A DNA stretch of 64,000 nucleotides from Neptunomonas japonica DSM 18939 (GCF_000422765.1 NZ_AUGR01000024.1:1-64000), one strand, 5' to 3'; numbered from the stretch's first letter, positions 18,790 to 27,730 are shown. Made by a program: numbers and translations. The notes: a model not told the origin generated them from the letters alone.

Positions 18790-19704
18790 ATGACTGAGTG
18801 GACAAAGCTTTTGCCGATTAAAATTTTAGTAACCGGCGGCGATGGGCAAATTGCCCATGATTTGGTATTACTCGGTGAGCAAGATAGCCATTTTGAATTT
18901 ATCTGTTTAGGGCTTTCTGCTCTGGATGTTACATCCCCTGATGCTATTCAGCAGGCATTAGATCGTTACATGCCTGATTATGTTGTTAATACAGCGGCGT
19001 TCAATAATGTTGATGCTGCTGAGCACGAGCCTGAGCGCAGCTTTTGTGTGAACCGTGATGCAGTAAAAAACCTTGCTGTTGAGTGTGGGGCTCTGTCGAT
19101 ACCGTTAATTCACCTGTCGACTGATCATTTGTTCGATGGGCATTATGCCAGCGGTTATAGTGAAGATGATGATGCCTCTCCGTTAGGTGTATTTGGAGAG
19201 AGTAAGCGTCAAGGTGAAGACCTACTTAGGCAGTACCAACCAAAACATATTATTTTACGTGTCAGCTGGGTCTTTAGCGCTAGGGGTGATAATTATCTGC
19301 TGCGTACACTTGAAAATGCCCGCAAGCATTCTGCGATTGAAACTGCAGATGATCGTCAAGGGTGTCCTACATCAGCGACTGATGTGGGGCGTGTGATTCT
19401 GGCTATGATTAAACAGTTAGAAAATGGAGCTGATGCTTGGGGTACATATCATTACTGTGGAGCTGAAGTTACTACGCGGTATCGTTTTACTGAGGCTATT
19501 TTGGCGGCGGCAGGCCAATACGAAGCATTGAAGACTATGGATCTTGTTCCTGTTTCTTCGCGGGCTTTGCATGTGGAAGTCGAGCGGCCAGCATCGTCAG
19601 TGTTGAAATGCAAAAAGTTGCTTAGCACGTTTGGAATTAGGCAGCGCCCTTGGCGCAGCGAGCTGATAGCCGTGCTGCGCCAAATTTATCAAAAAGAGAG
19701 CTGA
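18790..19704 (+). CDS. RmlD-superfamily sugar-nucleotide reductase homologue, active-site Tyr replaced
   Basis: This 304-residue protein belongs to the extended short-chain dehydrogenase superfamily, closest by eye to dTDP-4-dehydrorhamnose reductase (RmlD). Visible features are the nucleotide-binding TGGDGQIA motif at residues 15-22, the RmlD-like NTAAFNNVDAAE segment near 67-78, and STDHLFDG at 110-117. The family active site YxxxK reads FGESK: the lysine is present (Lys139) but the catalytic tyrosine is Phe135. No rml/rfb partners lie nearby; the neighbours are ssb and a SirB-like gene. It could be a reductase working without the usual tyrosine, or a non-catalytic NAD(P)-binding protein. 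The ribosome-binding site before the ATG is weak. Confidence 0.8.
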   Translation: MTEWTKLLPIKILVTGGDGQIAHDLVLLGEQDSHFEFICLGLSALDVTSPDAIQQALDRYMPDYVVNTAAFNNVDAAEHEPERSFCVNRDAVKNLAVECGALSIPLIHLSTDHLFDGHYASGYSEDDDASPLGVFGESKRQGEDLLRQYQPKHIILRVSWVFSARGDNYLLRTLENARKHSAIETADDRQGCPTSATDVGRVILAMIKQLENGADAWGTYHYCGAEVTTRYRFTEAILAAAGQYEALKTMDLVPVSSRALHVEVERPASSVLKCKKLLSTFGIRQRPWRSELIAVLRQIYQKES

Positions 19705-19715
19705 TGAGAAAAGAA

Positions 19716-20102
19716 CTAGCCCCAAGGTACTGCGTTATGAGTAATAGCAACGCTTAGAATATAAGCAACGCAAAGTAGCGCTAAAATAAATGCGCTGATG
19801 CGAGTAGTTTTGGTTTTTCCGCGCTTTAGAGCGATAGTGCCAAGAATAATATACAGAACCAAGCCGACGACCTTTGCCGATAGCCAATCCGCCTGAATAG
19901 GGTATTGGTTGATGATGAAGGTTAGAGCAATGGCGCTAACCAGTAATATGGTATCTATAATATGCGGTAGAATTTTCACCAGCTTTTTTTGTAGCCATTG
20001 TGCGTCAAAAAGCATACCTGCACCGCGCACTATAAAAAATAGAATACTTAAAGCGACGCTGGTCAAGTGAATGTGTTTGATGAGCGGGTATAGTTCTGAC
20101 AT
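19716..20102 (-). CDS. SirB-family integral membrane protein
   Basis: The 128-residue protein resembles the SirB family, named from a Salmonella locus; the biochemical function is unknown to me. Four hydrophobic segments are visible, at about residues 10-28, 44-64, 75-92 and 100-120, with an N-terminal LIKHIHLTSVALSI that matches the family's conserved histidine region. It is convergent with the RmlD-like gene, with 11 bases between stops, and divergent from moeA. Confidence 0.75.
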   Translation of the reverse strand: MSELYPLIKHIHLTSVALSILFFIVRGAGMLFDAQWLQKKLVKILPHIIDTILLVSAIALTFIINQYPIQADWLSAKVVGLVLYIILGTIALKRGKTKTTRISAFILALLCVAYILSVAITHNAVPWG

Positions 20103-20203
20103 GAGTGTTTCCTGTTGGGCGTTATCCGGGGTAATAAATGTACTTGCTTTGGCGATTGTAATTATAACGGTCTCGCAATAGGAAATGATATGAGGAGTTT
20201 GAA

Positions 20204-21421
20204 ATGTCAGTTGTTGATAATCCCACTTTAATGGCGATTAGTGATGCGCTATCCGTTATTTTGCAAATGGCCCCTAAGCCTGCTGAAACCGAGGTTGTAT
20301 ACTTGGAGCATGCCGTTGGTCGGGTTTTAGCTGAATCACCTGTTGCTGCTGTTGATGTGCCTCCTGCTGATAATAGCAGCATGGACGGTTATGCAATTAA
20401 CGCTCGCTCGTTAAGTGAGGGCAGTAAAACGTCATTTACAATCTCGCAAAGAGTGCCGGCAGGAAAGGCGCCTCAGCCGCTTGTGGCTGGTACGGCGGCA
20501 CGCATTTTTACGGGCGCAGAAATTCCCCAAGGTGCTGACACTATTGTTATTCAAGAGAACGTTGAGCTTGATGGGGATAAAGTCGTTATAAGTGGGCCTG
20601 TGCAAGTCGGGCAGAACATTAGAGCTAAAGGCCAGGATATTAAAGAGGGGCAGGCTTTTCTGGCTAAGGGTGCGCGGCTGCAAGCTGCTGATGTAGGCGT
20701 ATTGGCCTCAACTGGACTCGACAGTATTGCTGTTTTTCGGCCAATAAAGGTTGCCATCATATCGACAGGTGACGAGTTGGTGAGCCCTGGCGAATCTTTG
20801 GCGCCAGGACAAATTTATAACTCCAATCGATTTGTGTTGGCGTCGTTGCTGACTCAGATGGGTTGTGTGCCTATCGATATAGGCAAAGTGGCAGATACTG
20901 CAGAGGCTGTGGAAGAAGCGTTGGAGCAGGCTGCTGCGCAAGCTGACTGTATCATTAGTACGGGTGGTGTCTCTGTTGGGGAAGAGGATCATGTGAAACA
21001 GTCCGTTGAGCGGCTAGGTAAGCTGGAAGTATGGCGCTTAAAGATAAAACCAGGAAAACCACTGGCGTTTGGTAGCGTTCAAGAAACTCCTTTCTTCGGT
21101 CTTCCCGGAAATCCTGCCTCGGCGCTCATAACTTTTTGTTTAATGGCGCGGCCTTTTTTAATACGCATGCAAGGCGCTGACTATGAGCTGCCTTTAGCAT
21201 TTAATGTGCCTGCTGACTTTGAGCGTCTAAAGCCGGGGAGTCGTCAGGAGTACATGCGTGCAAGGATGGAGCAGGGGTCTATAAAGGTGTTTCATAATCA
21301 GAGCTCTGGTATCTTGTCTTCGGCGAGTTGGTCTAATGGTTTGGTGGTTATTCCGCCTGGGGATGTGGTGCACAAAGGCGATTTGGTTAGCTTTATGCCC
21401 TTTTCGGAGCTGCTGGGCTGA
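20204..21421 (+). CDS. moeA: Molybdopterin molybdenumtransferase MoeA
   Basis: MoeA inserts molybdate into adenylylated molybdopterin in molybdenum cofactor synthesis. The 405 residues show the domain order of the family: PPADNSSMDGYA near residue 55, the TGAEIPQGADTIV segment near 105, then the MogA-like domain with ISTGDEL and ISTGGVSVGEEDHV, and LPGNPASA near 308. The C-terminal domain ends at about residue 405. AGGAG lies 8 bases before the ATG. It starts a run of cofactor and lipid genes. Confidence 0.96.
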   Translation: MSVVDNPTLMAISDALSVILQMAPKPAETEVVYLEHAVGRVLAESPVAAVDVPPADNSSMDGYAINARSLSEGSKTSFTISQRVPAGKAPQPLVAGTAARIFTGAEIPQGADTIVIQENVELDGDKVVISGPVQVGQNIRAKGQDIKEGQAFLAKGARLQAADVGVLASTGLDSIAVFRPIKVAIISTGDELVSPGESLAPGQIYNSNRFVLASLLTQMGCVPIDIGKVADTAEAVEEALEQAAAQADCIISTGGVSVGEEDHVKQSVERLGKLEVWRLKIKPGKPLAFGSVQETPFFGLPGNPASALITFCLMARPFLIRMQGADYELPLAFNVPADFERLKPGSRQEYMRARMEQGSIKVFHNQSSGILSSASWSNGLVVIPPGDVVHKGDLVSFMPFSELLG

Positions 21422-21486
21422 TATTATTGGGTTTGGTGTGCAATAGCGGGTAAAATGCGCTGTTTATTGGTTGATTAGAGATCTTG

Positions 21487-22605
21487 ATGGAAGTGAATAC
21501 ACAGCAAGACCCATTCAAAGAAATGCGTCCTTATAATGATAGTGAAGTTGAAGCTGTCTTACAGAATTTGCTGTATGACAACGAGCTAATAAGCGCGATT
21601 ACTCATTATCAGTTTCCTTCCTTGCCAGGCTGGTTGGCTAAATTACTTAAGCCTTTTGTTCGTATTGGTTTGGCACGTGAACTCGGCGATATTCAATCAG
21701 TAAAGCAGTTTCAGCAAGCAATTGCTAAATACATGGCAAAAATGATTGCTAGAACGACTACTCGTCTGACTTGCTCTGGTATGGAAAATCTTGAAGATGA
21801 TGAGGCCTATTTATTTGTGTCTAATCATCGTGATATTGCTATGGACCCGGCATTTGTCAACTGGACGCACTACCAGCAAGAGCTTCCTACCGTGCGGGTA
21901 GCTATTGGCGATAATTTGCTGAGCAAGCCTTATATATCTGATTTAATGCGTTTGAATAAAAGCTTTGTCGTTAACCGTTCGGCAAAAGGTCCGCGTGAAA
22001 TGATGGCCGCGGTTACTCAGTTATCAGCTTATATTGATCATAGTATCCTGGAAGGCGAGTCGGTTTGGATCGCGCAGCGGGAAGGGCGGGCTAAAGATGG
22101 TGATGATAAAACTGATCCAGCCCTGCTAAAAATGTTTTATGTGAGCCAGCGTAAGCAACGTAGCTTCTCTGAAGCGGTTAAGCGATTGAATATTGTACCT
22201 GTGTCTATTTCTTATGAATTTGATCCTTGTGATCGGGCTAAAGCCATTGAGCTTGCTGCACGAGAAAGAGAGGGTGCTTATGAAAAAGGTGAGCATGAAG
22301 ATATTGAGAGTATCGTTCAGGGAATTACAGGGTTTAAAGGCGCGGTGCATATTCATTTTGGTGACGTGATTGTTAATGATTACGAAGCGCCGGAGTTGCT
22401 AGCAGCAGAGCTAGATCGGCAAATACATCAAAACTATTTTTTGCATCCTTCTAACTATATTGCTGCAGGTCTCTTAGAAGAAGCGACAGTAGAGCAGAAA
22501 GCAGTATTTGAGAAGCGCTTTGAAGGGTTAGGTTCACGTGAAAGTGAAATTATGCGAAAAATATATGCTAACCCTGTGTTTAATCATGAATCAAAAAAGG
22601 TATAG
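21487..22605 (+). CDS. PlsC-type glycerolipid acyltransferase homologue
   Basis: The protein of 372 residues has a PlsC-like acyltransferase domain. The motif I region reads SNHRDIAMD (His114 to Asp120), which places the Asp five residues after the His (HX5D) instead of the usual HX4D. This spacing is shared, from memory, by a distinct subfamily with SNHRDI. A later IAQREGRAKDGDDK segment (near residue 200) takes the place of the FPEGTR motif. No clear membrane segment or signal peptide is visible. ATG 21487 is used rather than the overlapping TTG 21484. It lies between moeA and moaC although it has no obvious link to molybdenum cofactor. The substrate is unknown. Confidence 0.8.
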   Translation: MEVNTQQDPFKEMRPYNDSEVEAVLQNLLYDNELISAITHYQFPSLPGWLAKLLKPFVRIGLARELGDIQSVKQFQQAIAKYMAKMIARTTTRLTCSGMENLEDDEAYLFVSNHRDIAMDPAFVNWTHYQQELPTVRVAIGDNLLSKPYISDLMRLNKSFVVNRSAKGPREMMAAVTQLSAYIDHSILEGESVWIAQREGRAKDGDDKTDPALLKMFYVSQRKQRSFSEAVKRLNIVPVSISYEFDPCDRAKAIELAAREREGAYEKGEHEDIESIVQGITGFKGAVHIHFGDVIVNDYEAPELLAAELDRQIHQNYFLHPSNYIAAGLLEEATVEQKAVFEKRFEGLGSRESEIMRKIYANPVFNHESKKV

Positions 22606-22608
22606 CTT

Positions 22609-23088
22609 GTGAGTAAATTAACCCATTTAGATGAGCACGGCCACGCCCATATGGTAGACGTTTCAGATAAGGCGGTTACTACTCGAGAGGCGCGCGCTTA
22701 CGCAGAAATTTTGATGTTACCAGAAACGCTGGAGATGATTGTTTCTGGTGGGCATAAGAAGGGAGACGTGCTGGCTGTCGCTAGAATTGCAGGTATTCAA
22801 GCCGCTAAGCGTACCAGCGATCTGATTCCTTTATGTCATCCGCTTATGTTGACAAAAGTTTCTGTGGAGCTGGTGCCCGATTTGGGAAAATCTGCGATTT
22901 GTATTAGTACGCTGTGTCGCTTGTCTGGTCAGACAGGGGTTGAAATGGAAGCATTAACAGCCGCTAGTGTTGCTGCTTTAACCTTATATGATATGTGTAA
23001 GGCTGTTGATAAAGGGATGGTAATCTCTGAGGTGAAATTGATAGAAAAAAAAGGCGGTAAAAGCGGTCATTGGAAAATTGAGGGGTAA
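22609..23088 (+). CDS. moaC: Cyclic pyranopterin monophosphate synthase MoaC, GTG start
   Basis: MoaC converts 3',8-cyclo-GTP, the MoaA product, to cyclic pyranopterin monophosphate. The 159 residues contain the conserved DLIPLCHPL and the active-site segment [13 protein letters not shown], with the Asp and Lys pair required in the family. The start codon is GTG at 22609, three bases after the acyltransferase stop, with AAAAAAGG upstream. moaD follows immediately. Confidence 0.96.
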   Translation: MSKLTHLDEHGHAHMVDVSDKAVTTREARAYAEILMLPETLEMIVSGGHKKGDVLAVARIAGIQAAKRTSDLIPLCHPLMLTKVSVELVPDLGKSAICISTLCRLSGQTGVEMEALTAASVAALTLYDMCKAVDKGMVISEVKLIEKKGGKSGHWKIEG

Positions 23089-23091
23089 ATG

Positions 23092-23346
23092 ATGTTGTCA
23101 CTCGTTTTTTTTGCCAGTGTGCGTGAGCAACTGGGAGTAGGGCAGGTCGATCGAGAATGGGATGCGAGCCTATCTACTGTAACGCTGCTCTTGGCGTCTT
23201 TGGTAAAAGAGGAAGGTGATGTGTGGGAGCAAGTTCTGATGCGTCCTAATCTGTTGGTTGCTATTAATCAAGAGATGGCGAGTCTGGAAGCTTCCATTAA
23301 AGATGGTGACGAAATTGCTTTTTTCCCGCCGGTAACAGGTGGGTAA
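23092..23346 (+). CDS. moaD: Molybdopterin synthase sulfur carrier MoaD
   Basis: MoaD carries the thiocarboxylate that MoaE uses to build the dithiolene of molybdopterin. The 84 residues have the ubiquitin-like start MLSLVFFASVREQLG and the essential C-terminal PPVTGG diglycine. ATG 23092 is chosen over ATG 23089 by spacing from GAGGGG and by the family start. moaE, which usually comes next, is absent: plsC follows. Confidence 0.94.
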   Translation: MLSLVFFASVREQLGVGQVDREWDASLSTVTLLLASLVKEEGDVWEQVLMRPNLLVAINQEMASLEASIKDGDEIAFFPPVTGG

Positions 23347-23370
23347 TTAATGTATAGACAGGGAAAATCA

Positions 23371-24105
23371 ATGCTGGGTTATTTTCGAGCAACGCTTTAT
23401 TACATGGCATTTTATCCAGCGACAATTATTTATAGCTTACTGTGTGTCGTAGTTGCAAAGCCTTTGCCATTTGCTCAGCGCTTTAAGTTTGTTACTCAAA
23501 TCAACTACTTCTATATTGCATGGTTACGTATCTGTTGTGGTGTGAAACTGCAGGTTGATGGGCTGGAAAACTTGCCTAAAGATGGGGCGTATGTTGCTAT
23601 CGCTAATCATCAGAGCGAGTGGGAAACTATCTACTTTCAAACACTTATTCGCCCGCAGTGTGTAGTCTTGAAAAAAGAGCTATTAAAGATGCCATTTTTT
23701 GGATGGGCGCTGGGGTTGTTGGATCCTATCGCTTTAGATAGAAGTCAGAAGCGTGGCGCGTTGAAAGAGTTGTTATCGCAAGGTAAGGATCGTTTAGGTA
23801 AAGGTATTCCTATTGTTATTTTCCCTCAAGGAACACGCCTTCCTGTGGGTGAGAGAGGTAAGTTTAACAAAGGTGGTGCTATGCTGGCGGTTAGTTCAGG
23901 AGTACCAGTGGTTCCTATTGCCCATAATGCAGGTGTGTATTGGCCAGGGAAAAGTTTCCTCAAATATCCAGGAACGATACAGTTACGTATTGGTAAGCCG
24001 GTGTTGTCTGAGGGGCGTAGTGTTGATGAGGTGCATACTGAGTCAGTTGGCTGGTTGCTTGAGCAGATGGAGCAACTTGAAGCACTGGAAACGAAAAAAG
24101 TCTAA
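23371..24105 (+). CDS. plsC: 1-acyl-sn-glycerol-3-phosphate acyltransferase
   Basis: PlsC makes phosphatidic acid in the inner membrane. The product has an N-terminal hydrophobic segment (about residues 5-28), the catalytic NHQSEWE motif (HX4E variant common in proteobacterial enzymes), and FPQGTRLPVGE, the counterpart of FPEGTR. ATG 23371 (244 residues) has CAGGGAAA at good spacing; an in-frame ATG at 23350 would add seven residues but has a poor site. It ends the group and is followed by a terminator. Confidence 0.92.
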   Translation: MLGYFRATLYYMAFYPATIIYSLLCVVVAKPLPFAQRFKFVTQINYFYIAWLRICCGVKLQVDGLENLPKDGAYVAIANHQSEWETIYFQTLIRPQCVVLKKELLKMPFFGWALGLLDPIALDRSQKRGALKELLSQGKDRLGKGIPIVIFPQGTRLPVGERGKFNKGGAMLAVSSGVPVVPIAHNAGVYWPGKSFLKYPGTIQLRIGKPVLSEGRSVDEVHTESVGWLLEQMEQLEALETKKV

Positions 24106-24121
24106 AGTTGATTATTGAAAA

Positions 24122-24150
24122 CAAAAAAACCGCCAAGAGGCGGTTTTTTT
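24122..24150 (+). terminator. Bidirectional terminator between plsC and fabB
   Basis: ACCGCC (24129-24134) pairs with GGCGGT (24139-24144) around AAGA, with A-run and T-run on either side. It serves plsC rightward and fabB leftward. Confidence 0.94.
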
Positions 24151-24164
24151 ATGCGTTTCTGGTA

Positions 24165-25382
24165 TTAGTCCTCAAAACGTTGGAATACCAACGTAGAGTT
24201 GGTGCCACCAAAGCCGAAGCTGTTTGACATAACGCGATCTAATTTCACATTGTCTTTGCGTGTAGTGACGACCGGCATGCCTTGTGCTGCTTCATCGAGT
24301 TCGTCGATATTAGCAGAGGCGCAGATGAAGTCATTTTCCATCATCAGAAGGCTGTAAATAGCTTCCTGAACGCCGGTAGCGCCAAGGGAGTGTCCAGTTA
24401 ATGATTTGGTCGAGCTGACAGGAGGCATCTCGTCGCCGAAGGTGTTCTTCATTGCTTTGAGTTCCTGAATGTCACCAGCAGGCGTTGAAGTGCCATGAGA
24501 GTTGATATAATCAATAGATCCATCGACTGTGCTCATTGCTTGCTGCATGCAGCGCATAGCGCCTTCGCCTGAAGGTGCGACCATGTCGTAGCCGTCAGAT
24601 GTCGCGCCGTAGCCAACGAGTTCTCCGTAAATTTTGGCACCGCGTGCTTTGGCATGTTCAAGTTCTTCTATTACTAGCATGCCCGCGCCACCGGCAATGA
24701 CAAACCCATCACGATTGGCATCATATGCGCGTGAGGCTTTTTCAGGTGTCTCATTATATTTGCTAGATAGCGCGCCCATGGCGTCAAACATTACTGTTAG
24801 TGACCAGTGCAGCTCTTCACCACCGCCAGCAAACACAACATCTTGTTTGCCTAGCTGAATCTGCTCCATTGCATTGCCGATACAATGTGCGCTAGTGGCG
24901 CAGGCAGAGGTGATTGAGTAATTAATGCCTTTGATCTTGAATGGTGTGGCAAGGCAAGCTGAGACTGTGCTGCCCATGGTGCGGGTCACGCGATAAGGAC
25001 CAACGCGACGTACGCCTTTGCTGCGCAAAATATCCGCACTTTCAACGATGTCTGCTGATGACGCGCCACCTGAGCCAGCGATTAAGCCGGTACGCACGTT
25101 AGATACTTGTTCTTCGCTGAGTCCGGCATCTTTGATGGCTTGGTCCATTGCAAGGTATGAATATGCTGCAGCATTACCCATAAAACGACGAAGTTTGCGA
25201 TCAATTAACGCCTCTAGGTCGATATCAATACTGCCGGCTACATGGCTGCGAAAGCCAAGTTCTTTGTACTCTTCTTGGAATTTGATGCCTGAGCGGCCTT
25301 CTTTCAATGAGTCGAGTACGGCTTCTTTATCGTTACCCAGGCAAGATACGATGCCCATTCCTGTTACTACAACGCGTCGCAT
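24165..25382 (-). CDS. fabB: Beta-ketoacyl-ACP synthase I
   Basis: FabB condenses malonyl-ACP with acyl-ACP and is needed to elongate unsaturated intermediates made by FabA. The 405 residues carry the Cys-His-His triad: Cys161 in SACATSAHC, His296 in INSHGTST and His331 in LTGHSLGA. The C-terminal [10 protein letters not shown] signature is also present. It lies downstream of fabA on the same strand with a 107-base structured gap. The start follows AGGAGATACAACAT on the minus strand. Confidence 0.97.
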   Translation of the reverse strand: MRRVVVTGMGIVSCLGNDKEAVLDSLKEGRSGIKFQEEYKELGFRSHVAGSIDIDLEALIDRKLRRFMGNAAAYSYLAMDQAIKDAGLSEEQVSNVRTGLIAGSGGASSADIVESADILRSKGVRRVGPYRVTRTMGSTVSACLATPFKIKGINYSITSACATSAHCIGNAMEQIQLGKQDVVFAGGGEELHWSLTVMFDAMGALSSKYNETPEKASRAYDANRDGFVIAGGAGMLVIEELEHAKARGAKIYGELVGYGATSDGYDMVAPSGEGAMRCMQQAMSTVDGSIDYINSHGTSTPAGDIQELKAMKNTFGDEMPPVSSTKSLTGHSLGATGVQEAIYSLLMMENDFICASANIDELDEAAQGMPVVTTRKDNVKLDRVMSNSFGFGGTNSTLVFQRFED

Positions 25383-25422
25383 ATGTTGTATCTCCTGTTA
25401 AGAGGATCTTCTTCTTATTCGT

Positions 25423-25489
25423 TAATGGATAGTTCGACCATTACCCGTCTCCAGTTTTCTTGGTATGACGGGTAGGACTTTGTAATGGA
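25423..25489 (-). other. Competing stem-loops in the fabA-fabB gap
   Basis: The octamer TAATGGAT occurs at 25423-25430 and again at 25482-25489. Both can pair with the single CCATTA at 25438-25443, and an ACCCGTC/GACGGGT stem (25443-25449 with 25467-25473) lies between. The two CCATTA pairings exclude each other, so the fabA-fabB transcript could switch conformations. Function is not known. Confidence 0.45.
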
Positions 25490-26005
25490 TTAGAAGTTGT
25501 CTGTAGATGTAAACAAGCCTACACGCAGGTCTTTAGCTGTATAGATAACTCGACCATCTACTGAAACAGTTCCGTCTGCAATTCCCATTACTAGTTTGCG
25601 CTCAATTACGCGCTTTAGCTCAATGTGGTATGTGACTTTTTTGGCTGTAGGGAGAACTTGTCCCGTGAACTTTACTTCACCTGAACCGAGCGCTCTTCCG
25701 CGGCCTTTGTTGCCTCTCCATCCTAGGTAAAAGCCAACAATCTGCCACATTGCATCAAGTCCCAAGCAGCCTGGCATAACCGGGTCGGTTGGAAAGTGGC
25801 AATCAAAAAACCAGAGGTCTGGATTGATGTCTAGTTCGGCAATAATTTCGCCTTTGCCAAATTGGCCTCCATCGTCGGAGATGCTAGTGATGCGATCCAT
25901 CATTAGCATATTACCTACTGGCAGGCGTGCATTGCCAAGGCCAAACATTTCACCGTGCCCGCATTTCAGCAGGTCTTCGCGTTCAAAAGAGGATGCTTTA
26001 GTCAT
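25490..26005 (-). CDS. fabA: 3-hydroxydecanoyl-ACP dehydratase/isomerase
   Basis: FabA dehydrates 3-hydroxydecanoyl-ACP and isomerises the product to cis-3-decenoyl-ACP, the branch point to unsaturated fatty acids. The 171 residues match the E. coli length, with catalytic His70 in [15 protein letters not shown] and Asp84 in GCLGLDAMW. It is paired with fabB downstream, as in Pseudomonas and relatives. Confidence 0.97.
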   Translation of the reverse strand: MTKASSFEREDLLKCGHGEMFGLGNARLPVGNMLMMDRITSISDDGGQFGKGEIIAELDINPDLWFFDCHFPTDPVMPGCLGLDAMWQIVGFYLGWRGNKGRGRALGSGEVKFTGQVLPTAKKVTYHIELKRVIERKLVMGIADGTVSVDGRVIYTAKDLRVGLFTSTDNF

Positions 26006-26051
26006 GTGGTAACTGTCTATCCCAGAGAAATTGTAGTCAAAATATCAGTTG

Positions 26052-26057
26052 ATTATA
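26052..26057 (-). promoter_or_regulatory. -10-like element upstream of fabA
   Basis: A perfect TATAAT on the minus strand lies 47 bases before the fabA start. No good -35 hexamer is found at 16-18 bases, so an activator may be needed. I did not see a recognisable FabR- or DesT-type palindrome in the 196-base gap. Confidence 0.35.
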
Positions 26058-26146
26058 CCGGTTTGCTGAGCTGTAGGCACGGCCTGAGTCAGGTAAATTA
26101 GTTAAAGATGTGGTTTTATTAATAAAAGTGTCGTTTTTTAGGTAGG

Positions 26147-26182
26147 GAAATGCAGGCAAATTGATGAGTTTGCCTGCATTTC
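26147..26182 (-). other. 14-bp perfect inverted repeat after ispB
   Basis: GAAATGCAGGCAAA (26147-26160) is matched perfectly by TTTGCCTGCATTTC (26169-26182) around an 8-base loop, starting 20 bases after the ispB stop. No T-run follows on either strand. It probably forms the 3' end of the ispB transcript and insulates fabA; another repeat-type origin is possible. Confidence 0.7.
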
Positions 26183-26201
26183 AAGATGACATGATGCTGA
26201 A

Positions 26202-27170
26202 TTAGGTATTTCTGTGAACAGCTATGTGAGCCAAAAGAATCAGTGTTTCTTTGAACGATGAGTCTGGTAGTGCAGAGAGTGCATCGATGGCAAGGTCGGC
26301 TTGCTTTAGGGCACTTTCTTGAGTGTATTCTATGGCGCCAGAGCTTTTGACGAGTGCCAGTATGGGTTCAAGATCATCAAGTCCGCCTTTGCGGATGGTT
26401 TGGCGAATGAGCTGGCGCTCTTCTGCTGTTACAACCTTCATCGCTTGAATCAGAGGGAGTGTGGGTTTCCCTTCTGCTAAGTCATCACCCACATTTTTAC
26501 CCATCTCTTCAGCGCTGGATAGGTAGTCCATGACGTCATCGATTAGTTGGAAGGCGATGCCTAGATGACGGCCGTAGTCGCGAAGTGCTTCCTGCTGCTC
26601 TTTTGGGGCGTTGGCTAATATCGCGCCTACTTCCGTTGCTGCCTCAAAAAGCATGGCCGTTTTACCGATGATAACCTGCATATAGGCTTCTTCAGAGGTG
26701 TCTGGGTTGCGGCAATTTAGGAGCTGTAGAACTTCGCCTTCAGCGATAACATTGGTGGCGTTAGATATCACTTTCATAATATCCATGTCGCCAATTTCGA
26801 CCATTATCTGGAAGGCGCGTGAATAAAGGAAGTCGCCTACTAAAACGCTGGGTGCATTGCCCCATTTCGCGTTGGCAGTGTCTTTTCCTCGGCGCAGGTC
26901 TGAATTATCAACGACGTCATCGTGTAGTAGTGTTGCTGTATGGATGAATTCGATCACGGCAGAAAGAGAAATATGATGCTTGCCGTTGTAGTTACAGGCA
27001 TTGGCCGCAAGTAGAACTAGTAGAGGTCGTAGGCGTTTTCCACCGCTTTCGACAATATAATGGCCAATCTTTTCGACCAATGGTACGTTTGAACCTAAAT
27101 GATTGATTATATAGTCATTTACGGACTCGAATTGTGGTTCTATGGCTGGATTTAACTGGTGTGGTTGCAT
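26202..27170 (-). CDS. ispB: Octaprenyl diphosphate synthase
   Basis: IspB builds the polyprenyl side chain of ubiquinone from farnesyl diphosphate and IPP. The 322 residues carry both aspartate-rich motifs of trans-prenyltransferases: LLHDDVVDNSD near residue 84 and QLIDDVMDY near residue 212. The GGKRLRPLL segment is also present. It is divergent from rplU, the standard arrangement in gammaproteobacteria. The exact side-chain length (C40 or similar) cannot be read from sequence. Confidence 0.95.
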   Translation of the reverse strand: MQPHQLNPAIEPQFESVNDYIINHLGSNVPLVEKIGHYIVESGGKRLRPLLVLLAANACNYNGKHHISLSAVIEFIHTATLLHDDVVDNSDLRRGKDTANAKWGNAPSVLVGDFLYSRAFQIMVEIGDMDIMKVISNATNVIAEGEVLQLLNCRNPDTSEEAYMQVIIGKTAMLFEAATEVGAILANAPKEQQEALRDYGRHLGIAFQLIDDVMDYLSSAEEMGKNVGDDLAEGKPTLPLIQAMKVVTAEERQLIRQTIRKGGLDDLEPILALVKSSGAIEYTQESALKQADLAIDALSALPDSSFKETLILLAHIAVHRNT

Positions 27171-27264
27171 GCGACAACTTTATAGTATTGATATGGACAT
27201 TAGCGCGCATGCTAGGTGTTGATGAGCAGAGTGTCAAGATTTGACGGTGTTACCAGTAAATTGC

Positions 27265-27293
27265 TTGAGTTATTAGCCTGATTGCTTTAAAAT
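27265..27293 (+). promoter_or_regulatory. Sigma-70 promoter of rplU-rpmA
   Basis: TTGAGT at 27265-27270, a 17-base spacer and TAAAAT at 27288-27293 lie in the ispB-rplU divergent gap. The predicted start near 27300 gives a leader of about 95 nt. Confidence 0.7.
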
Positions 27294-27395
27294 CTCGCGC
27301 CCTGAGCTTATCCAACTTAGCTCCCTACCATATGGGTTCGCCATTAGAAGTAGGTTTCGTTTTAGTAGCCGGATAAGCGTAAATTGGAGAAAGAA

Positions 27396-27707
27396 ATGTT
27401 TGCAGTAATCGTAAGCGGTGGAAAGCAATACCGAGTACAAGAAGGACATACCCTTAAGCTGGAGAAACTAACAGCTGAAGCAGGTTCTAGTATTGAATTT
27501 GATCGTGTTTTGATGGTGGGTAATGGCGATGACGTTAAGGTTGGCTTGCCAACTGTCGAAGGCGCTAAAGTTACTGCTGAAGTGATCGGAAATGGTCGTG
27601 GCGCTAAAGTGTCAATTATCAAATTCCGTCGTCGTAAGCACAGCATGACTCGTCAGGGCCACCGTCAGTGGTTTACTGAAGTAAAAATCACTGGAATCAG
27701 CGCATAA
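27396..27707 (+). CDS. rplU: Ribosomal protein L21 (bL21)
   Basis: L21 is a 23S rRNA-binding protein of the 50S. The 103 residues begin [17 protein letters not shown] and contain the basic loop [25 protein letters not shown] 27396 has TTGGAGA upstream; an in-frame extension to 27384 is not supported by the family. rpmA follows after 23 bases. Confidence 0.98.
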   Translation: MFAVIVSGGKQYRVQEGHTLKLEKLTAEAGSSIEFDRVLMVGNGDDVKVGLPTVEGAKVTAEVIGNGRGAKVSIIKFRRRKHSMTRQGHRQWFTEVKITGISA

Positions 27708-27730
27708 GCTGAGTTGTCGGGAGATAGAAA

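Noticed and set aside
19716-20102. SirB-like gene as a transcription regulator
   Set aside because: Despite the family name the protein is four hydrophobic segments without any DNA-binding motif.
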